Origin: Mermis nigrescens
Taxonomy: Eukaryota > Nematoda > Enoplea > Mermithida > Mermithidae
Assembly: GCA_036768485.1 (NCBI GenBank)
Contig: JAVLUZ010000199.1
Coordinates: 1 to 64,000 of the forward strand
Length of the DNA: 64,000 nucleotides
Direction of reading: 5' to 3'
Shown here: in pieces, positions 31,975 through 43,718 of the stretch
How the letters are laid out: every line of letters starts with the position of its first letter
Position numbering within the stretch: the first letter of the stretch is position 1
Made by a program: the position numbers and the translations under genes
Notes under the pieces: model-generated
What the model was told of the DNA's origin: nothing
What the model saw: only the letters and a program-made list of their open reading frames with translations
Database searches by the model: none

Positions 31975-32826
31975 ATGTTAGAGCACGGTCAGTTTTATAT
32001 AACCTTACCTAGTAATACTGAAAAAGATAGTACAGCTTCCAATTTTCGGGTCACGTTGCCCAACAGAATAAGATTAGAAGGTGACTGGGAAGTTGGTTTA
32101 GTAGAACTCATTTATCCTCATTCTTGGTATACGATTAAACAAGGTAAAAATTATATAATGTTGCATGCGGAATCAAACTTTGAAAGAATTAATTTTCCTG
32201 CTAAAAATTACGAAACTATAGAAAGTCTTGTTACTGCTATTAATACGGCCATTTTGGAGAGATTAAAAGAAATGAAATTCGAAAATGCTGTGCGAGTAGA
32301 GTATAATGCTCCCACTAACCAAGTAATTTTTACCATAGATCCCTCAATTGTTGAAGGAGTATATGCAAATGAGCAACTGTGTGGAATTCTAGGGTTTAAT
32401 CAACCGATATATAAATATACTTTGGACGCCAAACCTGCTAGAGTATTCAGTAATGATAATACACTCGTTCAAACGAAGTATAAATTAACATCAGACAAGG
32501 AACCTATTAAAGTACTCAGCACTTATGCGCCGGATATAAATAAGAATAATTTTGAAACAATGTACGTGTACAGTAACATCGTTGCAAATCAGATCGTTGG
32601 AAACGTAATGGCGCCACTTTTGCGTGCTATTGATGTGCAAGGAAAGTTTGGTAGTGTTATAAATAAAACATTTGATGTTCCACATTACATTTCAGTCCTC
32701 AAGAAGGATATCGAAAGAATTGAAATTAATATAAAGACAGATTCCGACGAATTTGTTTCATTTGAGTTCGGTAAAACTATAATCAAGCTCCATTTTAGAA
32801 AACGCTCGCATTATTTTAACATTTGA
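31975..32826 (+). CDS. Minor capsid (penton) protein, single jelly roll (Polinton)
   Basis: This 283-residue frame starts at ATG 31975. It has the Polinton penton signature: FYITLPSNTE, NFRVTLPNRIRL, WEVGLVELIYPHSW in the first 50 residues, and a LCGILGFNQP block near residue 130. Alternating beta strands run through the rest. Penton caps the icosahedral five-fold vertices. It is followed two bases later by the next start (32829). Confidence 0.88.
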   Translation: MLEHGQFYITLPSNTEKDSTASNFRVTLPNRIRLEGDWEVGLVELIYPHSWYTIKQGKNYIMLHAESNFERINFPAKNYETIESLVTAINTAILERLKEMKFENAVRVEYNAPTNQVIFTIDPSIVEGVYANEQLCGILGFNQPIYKYTLDAKPARVFSNDNTLVQTKYKLTSDKEPIKVLSTYAPDINKNNFETMYVYSNIVANQIVGNVMAPLLRAIDVQGKFGSVINKTFDVPHYISVLKKDIERIEINIKTDSDEFVSFEFGKTIIKLHFRKRSHYFNI

Positions 32827-32828
32827 AA

Positions 32829-33295
32829 ATGCATGTAATTTACACACCAGACAGTGCAAACGATTGGTTAGAATTTTATCAAAGTACTATAGCATCCAAC
32901 CCCCAGTATCAGCTAGGGGAGCTATTCGTGGTTTTAAAGCATATGCACCTTATCACAGAGGAGCAGGATTAGGCAGCTTTTTTAGAGGTTTATATAGAAT
33001 AGCATTGCCATTTTTGAAAACAATTGGGAAAAACGTTTTAGTCAGTGGGTCCAAAATTGCTGCTGATGTAGCAAGTGGTCGTAAATTAAAAGAAAGTGCA
33101 ATAGAGCATGGTAAAACTGGTGCTGCTCAAGTATTACGTGAAACAGCTGATCGTTTTCAATCCGGAAAAGGAATAGGTCGACGTAAAAAGACATCAAGCA
33201 TTAAAGTATTTAAAAAGAGAAAACGGTCTAGAAAACCATCATTTCGTAAAGTTAAGCTACTTAAATCAGTCGGTTCGGACGTTTTTACTAACTAA
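32829..33295 (+). pseudogene. pVI-like minor virion protein, frameshifted near its start
   Basis: The gene opens at 32829 with MHVIYTPDSANDWLEFY, a start that I know from Polinton pVI-like proteins. The body (GAGLGSFFRGLYRIALPFLK, then GSKIAADVASG and a basic, nuclear-type tail) is in another frame that stays open to 33295. The shift falls in the C run or G run between 32890 and 32935 and equals one missing base. Adenovirus pVI is a membrane-lytic cement protein and protease substrate, so function here may be lost unless the shift is an assembly error or is corrected in translation. Confidence 0.6.
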
Positions 33296-34685
33296 ATGAG
33301 TAAACTAGTAGACGAAAATTCGCTCCCTAGTACCAAGAGCGAATTAGACCTTTTTACTGTACCTACAACACAAGTTGCAATACGACGATCGTATTGGTCC
33401 GAAGTTCAACTGCAAAACCCTTGCACGAACGATGGCCCCTACGAATTTCGTATTCCGCCTGATATGTATATGTTAGATTTATCAAAGAATTACATTTATT
33501 TCGCAATTCGTATCGTGAAACCTGATGGCTCAGCATGCCGAATTACAACCGCAGCTGATGGAGCACAAGCGGGTGATCTTGTGCTGCCTATTAACCTTAT
33601 TGGAAAGACGTTTTTCAAGCAAATCAAAATGTTTCTCAATGGAAAGCTAATTTCTGATAGGTAAAAAAACTTAAAACCTAAAATTAAAATGTTTTCTGAG
33701 TTTTTGATTTTTTAGTGGCGACAGATATGCGTATCGATCTTTTTTGGAAACTGAGTTGAACTTTGGAAGAGACGCTAAAAAAACACAATTACAAGCTGCA
33801 ATGTACCACCCCGACTTTGACGATAGTGAAACACAACAAAATCCCGGTTTTCAAACTCGCATGAGCATATTCAAAGACAGCGCATGGGTCGAACTAATGG
33901 CGCCAATTCATGCCGATTTAATGTTTCAAGACAGATTTTTAATAAACCAATGTGAACTACGCTTAGAATTGTACAGAAACAGTGATAGTTTTTGTTTAAT
34001 CGATATAGACCAAAATCCACGAACAAATTATAAAATTGAAGTCAAACAAATGTGTTTATATATTAAAAAGGTCGAAATTGCAGACTCAATCTCCTTAGCT
34101 ATAGAATCTATGCTACAAAATACTACCGTAAAATATCCAATTCGAAGAACACAAATAACAACTCTACATATAACCGAAAACCGTCGTTCAACTCCACTGA
34201 ATGCACTTTTTTCTGGCGCTCTGCCAAGGCGTATCGTCGTTGGACTCGTTAGTGCAGAGGCAGCAAGGGGTTCATACAAAACGTCACCGTTTCAATTTCA
34301 AGATTTCGGAATTTCCGAAATTAAAATTACAAGTGGCACGACTACAGTACCCTCAACGCCTTATAAATTAAATTTTGATGAAAATCAGCTGATTCGATCA
34401 TTTGTACAATTGTTTGATGGTTTAGGAATTTCGCAAGATGATAAAGGAAATATGATTAGTTTAAAGCGATTTAAAAATGGTTGTACTTTTTTTGTTTTCG
34501 AACTAAGCGCCGATGGTGCTGACAACAACTCCTGGGAGCTCCTAAGGGAGGGAACCACGAGTTTAGAAATTGTTTTTCATAAAGCTTTACCCGCAGGAGG
34601 AGTTGAAAGCATCATATACGGCGAGTTTGATAGTCTTATCATGTTGGATCACTCTCGTCAGGTATTTTACGACTATACAGTGTGA
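33296..34685 (+). CDS. Major capsid protein, double jelly roll (Polinton MCP)
   Basis: Two exons, 33296-33660 and 33716-34685, flank a 55-base intron (GTAAAA..TTTTAG) and join in phase 2. The product has 444 residues. The first part has TVPTTQVAIRRSYWSEVQLQ and NLIGKTFFKQIKMFLNGKLI, and the second has ELNFGRDAKKTQ, all typical of Polinton hexon-like capsid proteins. The length is normal for the family. It forms the trimeric capsomers. The ATG follows the pVI-like stop with no gap. Confidence 0.9.
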
Positions 34686-35187
34686 TATATTGGATATACG
34701 CGAAGTGTTATTTTTTCATCATTTGTTGAAAAATTAATTATAAATAAAAGTGTTTTTTTAAAATCACATGTCAAAGCAAAGTATGTACGTCTGTAAAATT
34801 ATAAAGTTATAGGTTTGGCTATTGGTTGCGCTTAATAAATGAAATTTTGATTAAATATTTTATGTAGCATAAAAATTCATATTCATATTCGCTCCTTTTA
34901 TTTGCGAGCGTGACCTGGGAATTTTTCAAAAATTTGTATACTCCACAGAAAATTAATTTTAAACTATAAATGAGAAGCGTACAAAGCAAACACAATATTA
35001 TATTGCCCAAACTGACCATTAAATTCTTTTATGTAAGTGACAATGGAGCTACATATATTTAAATAAATACCCACTCTAAAATATTTGTATACCACAGTGT
35101 CGCACGCATTAAGTAAACTAAAAGCAATATAATTTACAATTCAAACGTTTCATTTTCAAAATTCGTATATACATATTAGAGTCAATT
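34686..35187. other. AT-rich spacer inside the Polinton
   Basis: No gene is seen. The minus frame 34819-35019 has no recognisable content. The stretch likely holds the 3' end of the capsid transcript and the promoter of the gene at 35188. Confidence 0.5.
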
Positions 35188-35604
35188 ATGCTGCCTCCTG
35201 CTAAGTTTCTAGCATATTTCATCAAAATTCAAGATATCGTGAGAAGTATATATATATAATTTTGAACTTATATTTAAAATTTTACTTTTTAAAGCTGTGC
35301 TTGTTGGTTTTCGCTCATGTTCTCATTCTTTTTAGGCGTCGACTCTAATCCACGATTCAAAGAAAAAATTGCTAATTTGATCTGGCCGAGCTTGTCGATA
35401 TGCTCGAAAAATATTTATAAGGAAAGGGCCCGTCAGCAAAACATGGAACATCAGCTGACGGGCCTGAAAAAGGTTACCGGATTTTGGTTGTTCGCAGGCG
35501 AATTCGAATATCGCTTAAATGAGGAAGCGATTTGCCTTTCCTTCGTTGGAAAGTTATTCAAAGAGTTGGATGGTAAGATAGATTTTTATTTTTTTTTTTA
35601 TTAA
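35188..35604 (+). CDS. HMG-box-like protein 2, paralogue of 28740-29195 (Polinton)
   Basis: Exon 1 is 35188-35245 and exon 2 begins at 35336, in phase 1 like the paralogue at 28740. The core LIWPSLSICSKNIYKERARQ followed by TGLKKVTGFWLFAGEF aligns with FWTRFSTEAKASYKEKARQY followed by TGRRRMSAFWYFANEL in the first copy. Exon 2 is coding at least to 35572, where a GTAAGA donor could splice on; otherwise it reads to a stop at 35604. GC content is clearly higher than that of the neighbouring Polinton genes. The gene lies next to the right inverted repeat, apart from its paralogue. Confidence 0.55.
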
Positions 35605-35656
35605 TTTAATTTTAAATATACTTACAATGTTATACATTTGTTAGAATTTATTAAAC

Positions 35657-35690
<34 letters not shown>

Positions 35691-36235
35691 CCCTAAAAAT
35701 ACTATAAAGATTTTATATACTTTTGAAAGTAAATTCAATCTCTTCTATGTATGAAACTTGTTTAGTTATTTAGGCGGTAAGGTATCTTTATATTTTTCTC
35801 GATAAATTAATTTTAAATGTACTTATATTGTTTTACATTTGTTTTAAATTGAATTTTTAAAAGTATAAACATTTTGCGTAATTTTGAAAGTAAATTCACT
35901 CTCTTCTACGTACAAAACTTGTTTAACTATTTAAATGGTAAGGTATATTTTTATTTTTCTCGATAAAATAATTTTAGATATACTTATATTGCTTCACATT
36001 TGTTTTAAACTGGTTTTTTACTTCGAAATAGTATAAACATTTTGCATACTTTTGAAAGTAAATTCAGTCTGTCCTACGTATAAAACTTGTTTAACAATTT
36101 AGACTGTAAGGTGTATATTTTTTTGATAAATCAATTTTAAATATACTCATATTGTTTCACATTTGTTTTAAAGTGATTTTTTAACTAGAAATAGTATAAA
36201 CATCTTGCGTACTTTTGAAAGTAAATTCATTTTTG
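35605..36235. repeat. Subterminal tandem repeat, unit about 185 bp, four copies
   Basis: Units near 35605, 35800, 35965 and 36125 share AATTTTAAATATACTTAT, TTTCACATTTGTTTTAAA, TTTTGAAAGTAAATTCA and CTTGTTTA. A T run of about 35 (35661-35690) interrupts the first. These lie inside the right end of the Polinton and contain no coding frame. Confidence 0.75.
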
Positions 36236-36565
36236 TTTATAAAATATTATTCATTACTAATTATACAAGTACTAAAATTTTTATACCACTTGAGTGTTTA
36301 ACTAAATATTTTATAATTTGGAATAATATATTTCGTAAAATATAATTTGATTAAATGTATAGTTTATTAAAAATTATTTTTAAAAGCGCAAGAAATACAT
36401 AAATATCATTTGTGCTGGCTATTAGAATGAAATGTTTATAAATTAAAACTTATTTTTAAGACAACGAAAAATGGATGTACATTTGATAAATGGAAACTGA
36501 TGTTTCAGGGTTGTGGTGGTGGGCAAATGCTTATTGTGTTCACTGCGTGTTTCATTTTCGAATTC

Positions 36566-36918
36566 AAACCACTCCATGGCTAAGTACCAGAAGCTAGTAT
36601 GTATAGGTATTAATTAACGTATGATTTTACGTAGATCCAGCAGCACTGTTTACACGACAAGTACTGTAACTTGAAAAAACAGCGAAAGACGCCTGCTACA
36701 CCCCACTGTATTTACCTAATTAATTGGATTATCCGCCTGCCGCACACATATCACATACAACTATACTGCGTGATACTGACGAAAACTGCGCACAAAACAC
36801 GTGTAGCTAGTCTTGTTTACATAACACGAAAACTGGGCACAAAACATATGTACCTATATTTTGCATACGCATGCTACCCTAGACCGCAAATTTGCGGTCT
36901 AGGGTAGCATGCGTTACT
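36566..36918 (-). repeat. Polinton right terminal inverted repeat with 48-bp palindrome
   Basis: It is the inverse of 18669-19035. The tip, 36867-36914, is a perfect 48-base palindrome whose half is ACGCATGCTACCCTAGACCG followed by CAAA. The left tip is only an imperfect palindrome. Beyond 36918 the sequence is TACTCAAGTGG-type flank without a copy in the left flank. Confidence 0.9.
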
Positions 36919-39900
36919 ACTCAAGTGGAAAAACAACAAAAACAACAGAAACACAGGCAATAGTGATAAATAAATATAACAAGTGTATCTTTTCCCGAAA
37001 ATTTAGTAAATTTGAATGGAGATAAAAATCGACTAATTTAAACAAAGCATAGAATAATTACAGGTTTCTATCATTTCTCATCGGTCAAACGTTCTGTCAA
37101 ATTTCGAATCTTATGAAGAATTTAATTTCCCCTGCCATTTCCTAACTTGACACACACATTGCTCATAGTCATACCTTTTGCATAATATATCAATTAGATG
37201 GATCAATAATGTTTGGTAACTGTAGCTAATATGGAAATCACTGGATTGAGGGGAATTCGATATAAGATTCAAAATTTCTTAGGGTTATTTTTGAAAAATT
37301 ATTTTATCATTTATTTCGGGTCCATCGCCATCAAATCTCCAAAAATATATGTAGTTGAAAGTTATTATTTTTCTCAGCTGACCGTACCATCAGGACATTC
37401 GATTTCATACGTCAGCTTTAGCTAAGACTTTCTGTCTTTTTAGTATCTGATTAAATGGAGGCCATCTCAAGAAACAAAGAACTAATGAAGAGAAAAAAGC
37501 CTAAATCGTCCTCAACACAATTCGTCATTCACATATTATCGCTCGACTAATTATCACATTAATTTTCGAAACAAAGTAAACAGATTAAGATAAACAAGAT
37601 GTGCTTATCATGATTCGTCACAGCATGCAGCCTTCGTGAAATTAGCGAGGAAATTTTTCTGTTTATAGTCAAAAGAAAATTTGCTCGCTCAAGCCAGACC
37701 GTAAAAATATGCACCGTCACGCACGTCCATAAATAACACAGAATGTCGAGTCTGCGATTCAGCCCAGTCCAAAGGCTGCCAAGCGGATTTACACGGAAGG
37801 GGGAGCGGGGAGGGTGCGGCCGTTCCTAATTAACCCCAGTTGGCGATATTAAGAATGGATACGTCAGTTTAAATGTTTTTTGGTCATCGACTTTCTTCAA
37901 GACTGAAAGCCATATTTTTGTAGTTTTCTTTCATTTTTTGCATAAATTACAGAACAATTTTTGGCGCCTTGCGACAAATTATTCGATGAGCTTCTGCTCC
38001 AAATGCACAATTAAAGGAAATAACAAAGTAATCAGAATTTATAAACGTCTTTTTTCAAATTTCACTAATTTTTCGACGCTTCGCGTTGGATTTTAAGTGT
38101 TTGCACAAAATTGCCGGGATGTATGAAATTTTTAAAAAATCTTTGCACCAGAAATCATTTTGAATAGTAGGCAATGTAAGATAGCAAAAAATGCTATTAT
38201 GAGCAGCAAAAAAATTCTGGAGGTCTAAATTAAAGTGAAATCTCCAAAAATCGCTAAAAATGTTACTAAAAATAGAATTGTGGGGTCCATAGTAATATGT
38301 AGAAGGTTTTTGTCATCTGGGGTGCAACCCCCACCAACGTAGTTTCGGAATGACCTCAAAGCCGATTAAACGCCGATTTACAAAACTTATCTATTTGAAA
38401 AGGGAGTTCATGAAAAAACTTTTTCAGAAATTTTCCGATTTTCATTTATTCTTCCTAATAGAGTTGTGGAGTCAAAAAATCCCTCAACATCGCCGTGCAT
38501 GTCTGGCCAGTGGCCATCCGCTTTTACCTACTTGTGCACTCAACAAAATATCTAACAAATCGGTATTTACTCGTTATGCATAAAAAATTATCTTTAAACG
38601 TTAATACTTCGTACATTCGATTTTAGTTTTATGGCTAATTTATTAATCGGCGCCAGAATAGAGTTATTTTTCTACCTTTCAACTAAACTCTTGCCGGACA
38701 GTACAGGAATCACAATAAGTTAAAGCCAAAATGGGAAAGGGCGGATCGTGTCTTTCAGCGTTAGATCTACACTTCAAAGCCTTACAATTTTCATATATTA
38801 ATTTTCATCTATCGTGGCGGATTCGCGGCTTTTGCTAGGTAGCATCTCAAATCTTTCGTTAAAACTTATGAAAAAATATAAAACTCATTATCAAAATAAA
38901 ATTTCGCGTCGTTTTCCGGTGACTAATTTAAATTAGGATAATTTTCGACGTGGTGTTTCTCTGAAAAACTTTCGAAACATTTCGTGCAAAAGTGATCAAA
39001 CCGTCAAAATTCTACTAAGAATCCCTTCTGCTTGATTGAAAACACTTATGCAAATTAAGCTAGGGATGAGTAGAATAGGAGACATCCGCCGCCCCTTAGC
39101 AATAAAAAAATTTCAAAAAGGTGAGGCATTGCACCAAATTATCAGAATTCTCAGTAAGTTCATTAGAAAAAGTCGCGGGATTGCTCTTATATTGTTTCGC
39201 CTGAGGTGGAAATAGAAAACAGTAGGTACTACCAGACATGCACTGCATAGAAAATCTGGAGGGGGTGAAATTTTGAATGCCGTTTTTGGGCTGCGAAATG
39301 GTGGATATGCACGAATCAAAAACACCGTTTTTCGGCGTTTCTGACGATGCTCTATCTTTCTAGAGCATGAAAACATTGAGAAACTCTCCGAAAAAATGAA
39401 ACAAATCGAATAAATTCAACAAAATATGTAAAGTAAAAAATGAGTACATAGCGGAAACTTTGACACTTCTGAGCAAATAAATGCTTAAGACAGCACCTTT
39501 TCTTCGAATTTTAGGGAAAATTTTTGAAAAATCACGTATTCTGCGGGTTAAAAAATTTTTGGGGGCTGAAAATCCACCCCCGCAGAATCTGACAGATCTC
39601 CAGAAGTGAACTTTTGACGATTTTCAGCGTTATTCTCCACATCAGACCTCCATTGAATTTATAGTCTGATTCACATAAGTTTGGGCACAAATTTTAAGAA
39701 TTTTTTCCAAAGTGAGCCAACGGATCACGATAATTATATATCAAATCAATGGTTTAATCGCAATTTGTCGGCTTATTGTCGGACATAGTTTCGCTCTCCA
39801 GATATGGTTGCTGCAGCAAGAAAATTCTGGGGGTCTAGTTGGCTGAAATTGCCGAAAATGTTACTAAAAATAGAATTCTGCGGGGGTTTTTCAATCTCTA

Positions 39901-40430
39901 CGAGGAGGGGGTGTAACCCCCCCCGCACGCCCATGTGTGGTTGCTGCATGATGTCTTTGTATACATATATTTGCATGAATATGTAACCTACCATCCCGGG
40001 TGAGTGTCACCGACAGTTCCGAGCAGATACTTGTATGTATGTGAAGGAGCTCTCGAGGTCTATACCTTACATAGATGCATAGCTCGACCGGTCAAGGGGC
40101 CATCCGGTCTGGGATTAGTTAGTGAAAAGATATCATGAATTTTCGATTTTCCTTTAAAGGACAAACCCTTGTGAAAATACTCGTGCTTCCAAAATTTTAG
40201 GAGGACTGGTGTCTAAGCAATCGCCCCTCAGCTACACGTACCTGAGTAAACAAGCATAATCTGAGCACAAAATAAATGACTTTTTATTAATATAAAAATT
40301 AGCAAAAGGGGCGCTTCGCTGCCCCATCTGCTAGAGTGTTTGTAAACAAATAATATCTTAACCAGTAATTAGTATAAAAAATTGAATGACTCTGCAATGG
40401 ATCGGCGAGCGGTTTTTATATTTTTTATAT
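36919..40430. other. Host flank with dispersed repeats, no gene recognised
   Basis: Repeat remnants occur at 38208-38340 (AAAATTCTGGAGGTC start), 39240-39480 (family B, minus) and 39815-39950 (AAAATTCTGGGGGTC start, CCCCCCCGCACGCC end). The frame 38350-38583 is repeat-flanked and unsupported. The rest could be the downstream end of the CPEB gene, but I find no further exon. Confidence 0.4.
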
Positions 40431-40539
40431 CTAGCTGAGCTGCCCGGCGTTGCCCTGGCTGAACTTAGGCCTGATAGCTGTATGGGATTGAGATGTCTCT
40501 TGTATTTTTTTTATTTTTCGGGACTTTTGATGTTTTTGG

Positions 40540-40985
40540 GATATTTCTAAAAAATTGTTGGTAAAAACATATTGTATTTTTTAAATTTTTTAAAACTGTC
40601 TTTTTGTAAACCATTTCTTTGATTAAATCCATATTTCTGACGTTATAGAATGGTTCTGAGAATTCTTTATCCTAAATCATATTTTTGATGTTCAGGGATG
40701 TTCTGGAAATTATACCATTAGATGGTTTTGGGATGTTTAAAAATTTTGTTTGATCACAACCATATTTTTAACGTTTTGGAATATTAAAAAAACTTTTTTT
40801 GGTCCAAAACCATACTTTTGATGTCTTTGGAGGTTTAAAATTTTTTTGAGTCAAAACCATATTTTTGATGTTTCGGGGTGTTTAAATAATTTTTTTGGTC
40901 AAAACCATTTTTTTGATGTATTGGGATGTTTAAAGATTTTTTTGGTGCAAACCATATTTTTGATGTTTTGGGACACCAATCTTAC
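40540..40985. repeat. Degenerate minisatellite, unit about 55 bp
   Basis: Repeated words are TTTTTTTGGTC, AAAACCATATTTTTGATGTT and TTGGGATGTTTAAA, with at least seven copies. No coding sequence. Confidence 0.7.
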
Positions 40986-41215
40986 AGCACAGGATATGTT
41001 ATAGCACTGAGTATGGTATATCACGTCCTATCTTGTAGCATGGGGTATGTTACATCACGTCCTATCCTGTAACACTGGGTATGTAATATCACGTCCTATC
41101 TTATAGCATGGGGCATGTTATATCACGTCCTATTGTATAGCATGGGGTATGCTACATCACGTCCTATTGTATAGCATTGAGTATGTTGTATCACGTCCTA
41201 TCTTATAGCGTCGGG
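40985..41215. repeat. Minisatellite, unit about 38 bp, six copies
   Basis: Each unit has GGTATGTTATATCACGTCCT followed by ATCTTATAGCAT. Copies are similar and abut the preceding minisatellite directly. Confidence 0.75.
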
Positions 41216-42140
41216 TTCAACTTTGTACAATGTTCAACTTTGCCCTCATTGTAAACAAATGCAAAAAGTTGCATATTAAATTAGCCGCTAGAAGCAAAAA
41301 CATTTGGATTTGTATTTTCGAAAGCCGCATGTTTGCTGCTTTCTTTCAAAAGCCGCATGTTTGCTGCTTTCGATTGCTTCGCATTAAATTTCACGCGCGC
41401 TGGCTTACAAGGTCAAATATTTTGACTTGGTGCAAGCTCTTTTTCAATGATTAATCATGTTTATAAGTACCCGTACGTGATTTCCTTTTAGCCCGTCTCA
41501 TACATGTTTTATGATGCCAGATCGTATATTTAAAGTAGCGAATATGGAATCAGCGGTCCCAGAAACCCCAGGGGGCCAAATTTTGGAAGCAACAGTCAAT
41601 CTGTGCTTCTGCAAAAAGACAAAAACCTAAATTTTACGCTATGCATAGGGTACCTTTGGGCTCCCGTATCTCAGAAACCAATCCGTGAATTTTCTTCAAA
41701 TTCTACAGTAAGGTCAGTCATAAGATATCCAATAATTGGTGAAAACTTTAAGAAAATTTATCCGCTGCGATTTGAGATATTTGATAAAATACACTTGTAA
41801 ATCACGTTATTCTTACGGCATCACATCAGTTTACATTTCAGTGTAAAGTGGTTTACACCAGTCGATAGCGCATAAAAAGTTGATCTAGGGTGGCTCTAAA
41901 ATTTTACCCTGCGGCAATTGCATAAGCGGCTAGAGCTACCAAAACCTTTTACATAAATCCGTAGTTTCCGGGTTTCAGGAGTCCGATCGAGCCATTTTAA
42001 TCAAAAAATCGTAATTAGCGCCCGAGAATACCCATTGAGTGAAAAAATAAGTATTACAAAATTATCCTGTAAAAACTTTTTTTGCCTCACAGACACACAC
42101 ACACTTACACACAACTCGAAATTAATATTATAGATAGATT

Positions 42141-43718
42141 CTGGAAACTGCTTCGTTTATCGCCTTTTCAATTACTTCGAATTTTATTGTCTATATGGGG
42201 CATATTGAAAAACGTAAATACAATTTTCATTGGCTAACCCGACAAATGAAGTTTCCAATATATGTATAGTCCAAAAAGTCATGGGTCCTCCCGGGCAAAT
42301 CCTGGATTTGAGTCTGCTTGTAAATAATGCACTAGTTCCACAAAGCGTCAAGGATAAACATAGCACAGCAGAACTATAATAAACTTCAATAATAAACACC
42401 GACTTTAAAATTAAATATTGCATCGAAGAGCGTGTTCTTTCTTTGTTTTCTACATAAATGAATAAATTAGGGCGTCACAATAATCTGTAAATAGCACGAT
42501 TTACGAAAACCATCATCACAAATCCAATCAAAATTTTGCATTCACATCAAAATAATGCAACACGATGCATACACAGTTGCCTACTGATTCAGACCAAAGA
42601 GCAGCGCACAAAAAGAAAGAACGAGTAGCCATCAGAAAAATTGAGTGCCATCAATTTCGTGACAATACAATGCTAACACATTCGCTAACGTACAAATACA
42701 CATTTGCTATAATATTGAATTGTATCGTTGAAACAATAAATAAAGCTACAGACGCGTGCAATATCGCCAGTAGGCGAAATCGGTCAAAATTATAAAGCAA
42801 AAAGCCAAAATACCACGTCAGTAGTTTGATACTTTGTTTATCGCTAGAATTATCTAAATCTGAAACAAAATTGCTACACTTCACAAATACCCAAAAAAGG
42901 ATATAGCAAAAAATACATCGAAAAATATGTATAAGCTATATCTAGCAAGGCATTGGAATAAGCTGATTTGGAATAAGCGCGTTAGCTTCCGTAACCGCAT
43001 CGATAAGCAATGGCGTTACAGGAAGGTGGTGGTACCGACAGTGGAACGTGTAAAGGCGAAGCAGGAAGAGGGTAGAGGGCGCTGGGAAGGAAACCGGGGC
43101 AGCTGCACGCACGGCTACGTGCTGATGTTGACGATTTTCGATCTATATACAAAGAGAAAACATAAAATTACGACTGATGCGTTGATAGATCGCTGAAAAT
43201 TGAATATGATAAACAACTAGGACATTGGTTTCGTGAGCTAAGCTATGACTGACTAGAACCGCAAAGTGGCGTAAATATCCAATCATAAGCTTTCTTATAG
43301 ATAGATAACAAGTGTAATCCATTTGATTAAATAATAATATTATAATAATAATAAATAAAAACTCAAGTTTAAACTTATTCATTGATGCCGACTGACATGA
43401 TTTTAAAAAAATCTTTGAAAAACTAAAGTATATAGATATACGTACTTCACGATCATGCATGGGCGTAAGAGGAGCTTAGGGATTTACACCCCCAGAATTC
43501 GGTAGACCCCCAAAAAATCGATAAACCTCCAGAATTGAACTTTTGGAATGCTTTTTGGGATTTTGTCCGGCCTTAACCATATATGGGCATCAAGAAAAGT
43601 CTGGGGATGGTCTAGTTAGGTGATATGGCCAAAAATGTTCCTAAAAATAGAATTTGGGAAAATTTATATTAAAAGGTCAAACACAAAAGTTTTTAATGCT
43701 TAAGTATGAGACTCTCAC
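42141..43718. other. Host non-coding stretch, possible CPEB downstream region
   Basis: No exon is supported. A repeat with CCCCCAGAATTC / AAAAGTCTGGGG ends lies at 43440-43670. The plus frame 42927-43196 has no family resemblance. The expected last residues of CPEB after the ZZ exon were not located here. Confidence 0.35.

Larger units (their letters stand above)
18669..36918 (+). mobile_element. Polinton/Maverick element (adintovirus-like), near complete
   Basis: This element of about 18.2 kb has inverted terminal repeats of about 350 bp. It encodes the full marker set: protein-primed family B DNA polymerase, RVE-type integrase with chromodomain, FtsK/HerA-type packaging ATPase, adenain-like cysteine protease, penton and double-jelly-roll major capsid protein. 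A spliced PC4-like gene, two HMG-box-like genes and two paralogous membrane or secreted proteins add to this. Most frames are open and introns splice in phase. Only two genes show a frameshift (28176-28657 and 32829-33295), so the insertion looks recent. I could not find the usual 6-bp target duplication, so exact ends are uncertain by a few bases. Confidence 0.92.
40430..42140 (+). mobile_element. Possible non-autonomous element with GCCCGGCGTTGCCC start
   Basis: The left side carries TATATCTAGCTGAGCTGCCC followed by GGCGTTGCCC, a word seen at ends of some animal repeats. The right side near 42085-42135 has a CACACACAC tract and ATTAATATTATAGATAGATT. Between them lie two minisatellites and low-coding sequence. 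I cannot name the class or prove the borders. Confidence 0.3.

Noticed and set aside
35661..35695. Poly-T tract as a retroposon tail
   Set aside because: It lies inside a Polinton tandem repeat unit and no retroposon body or target duplication adjoins it.
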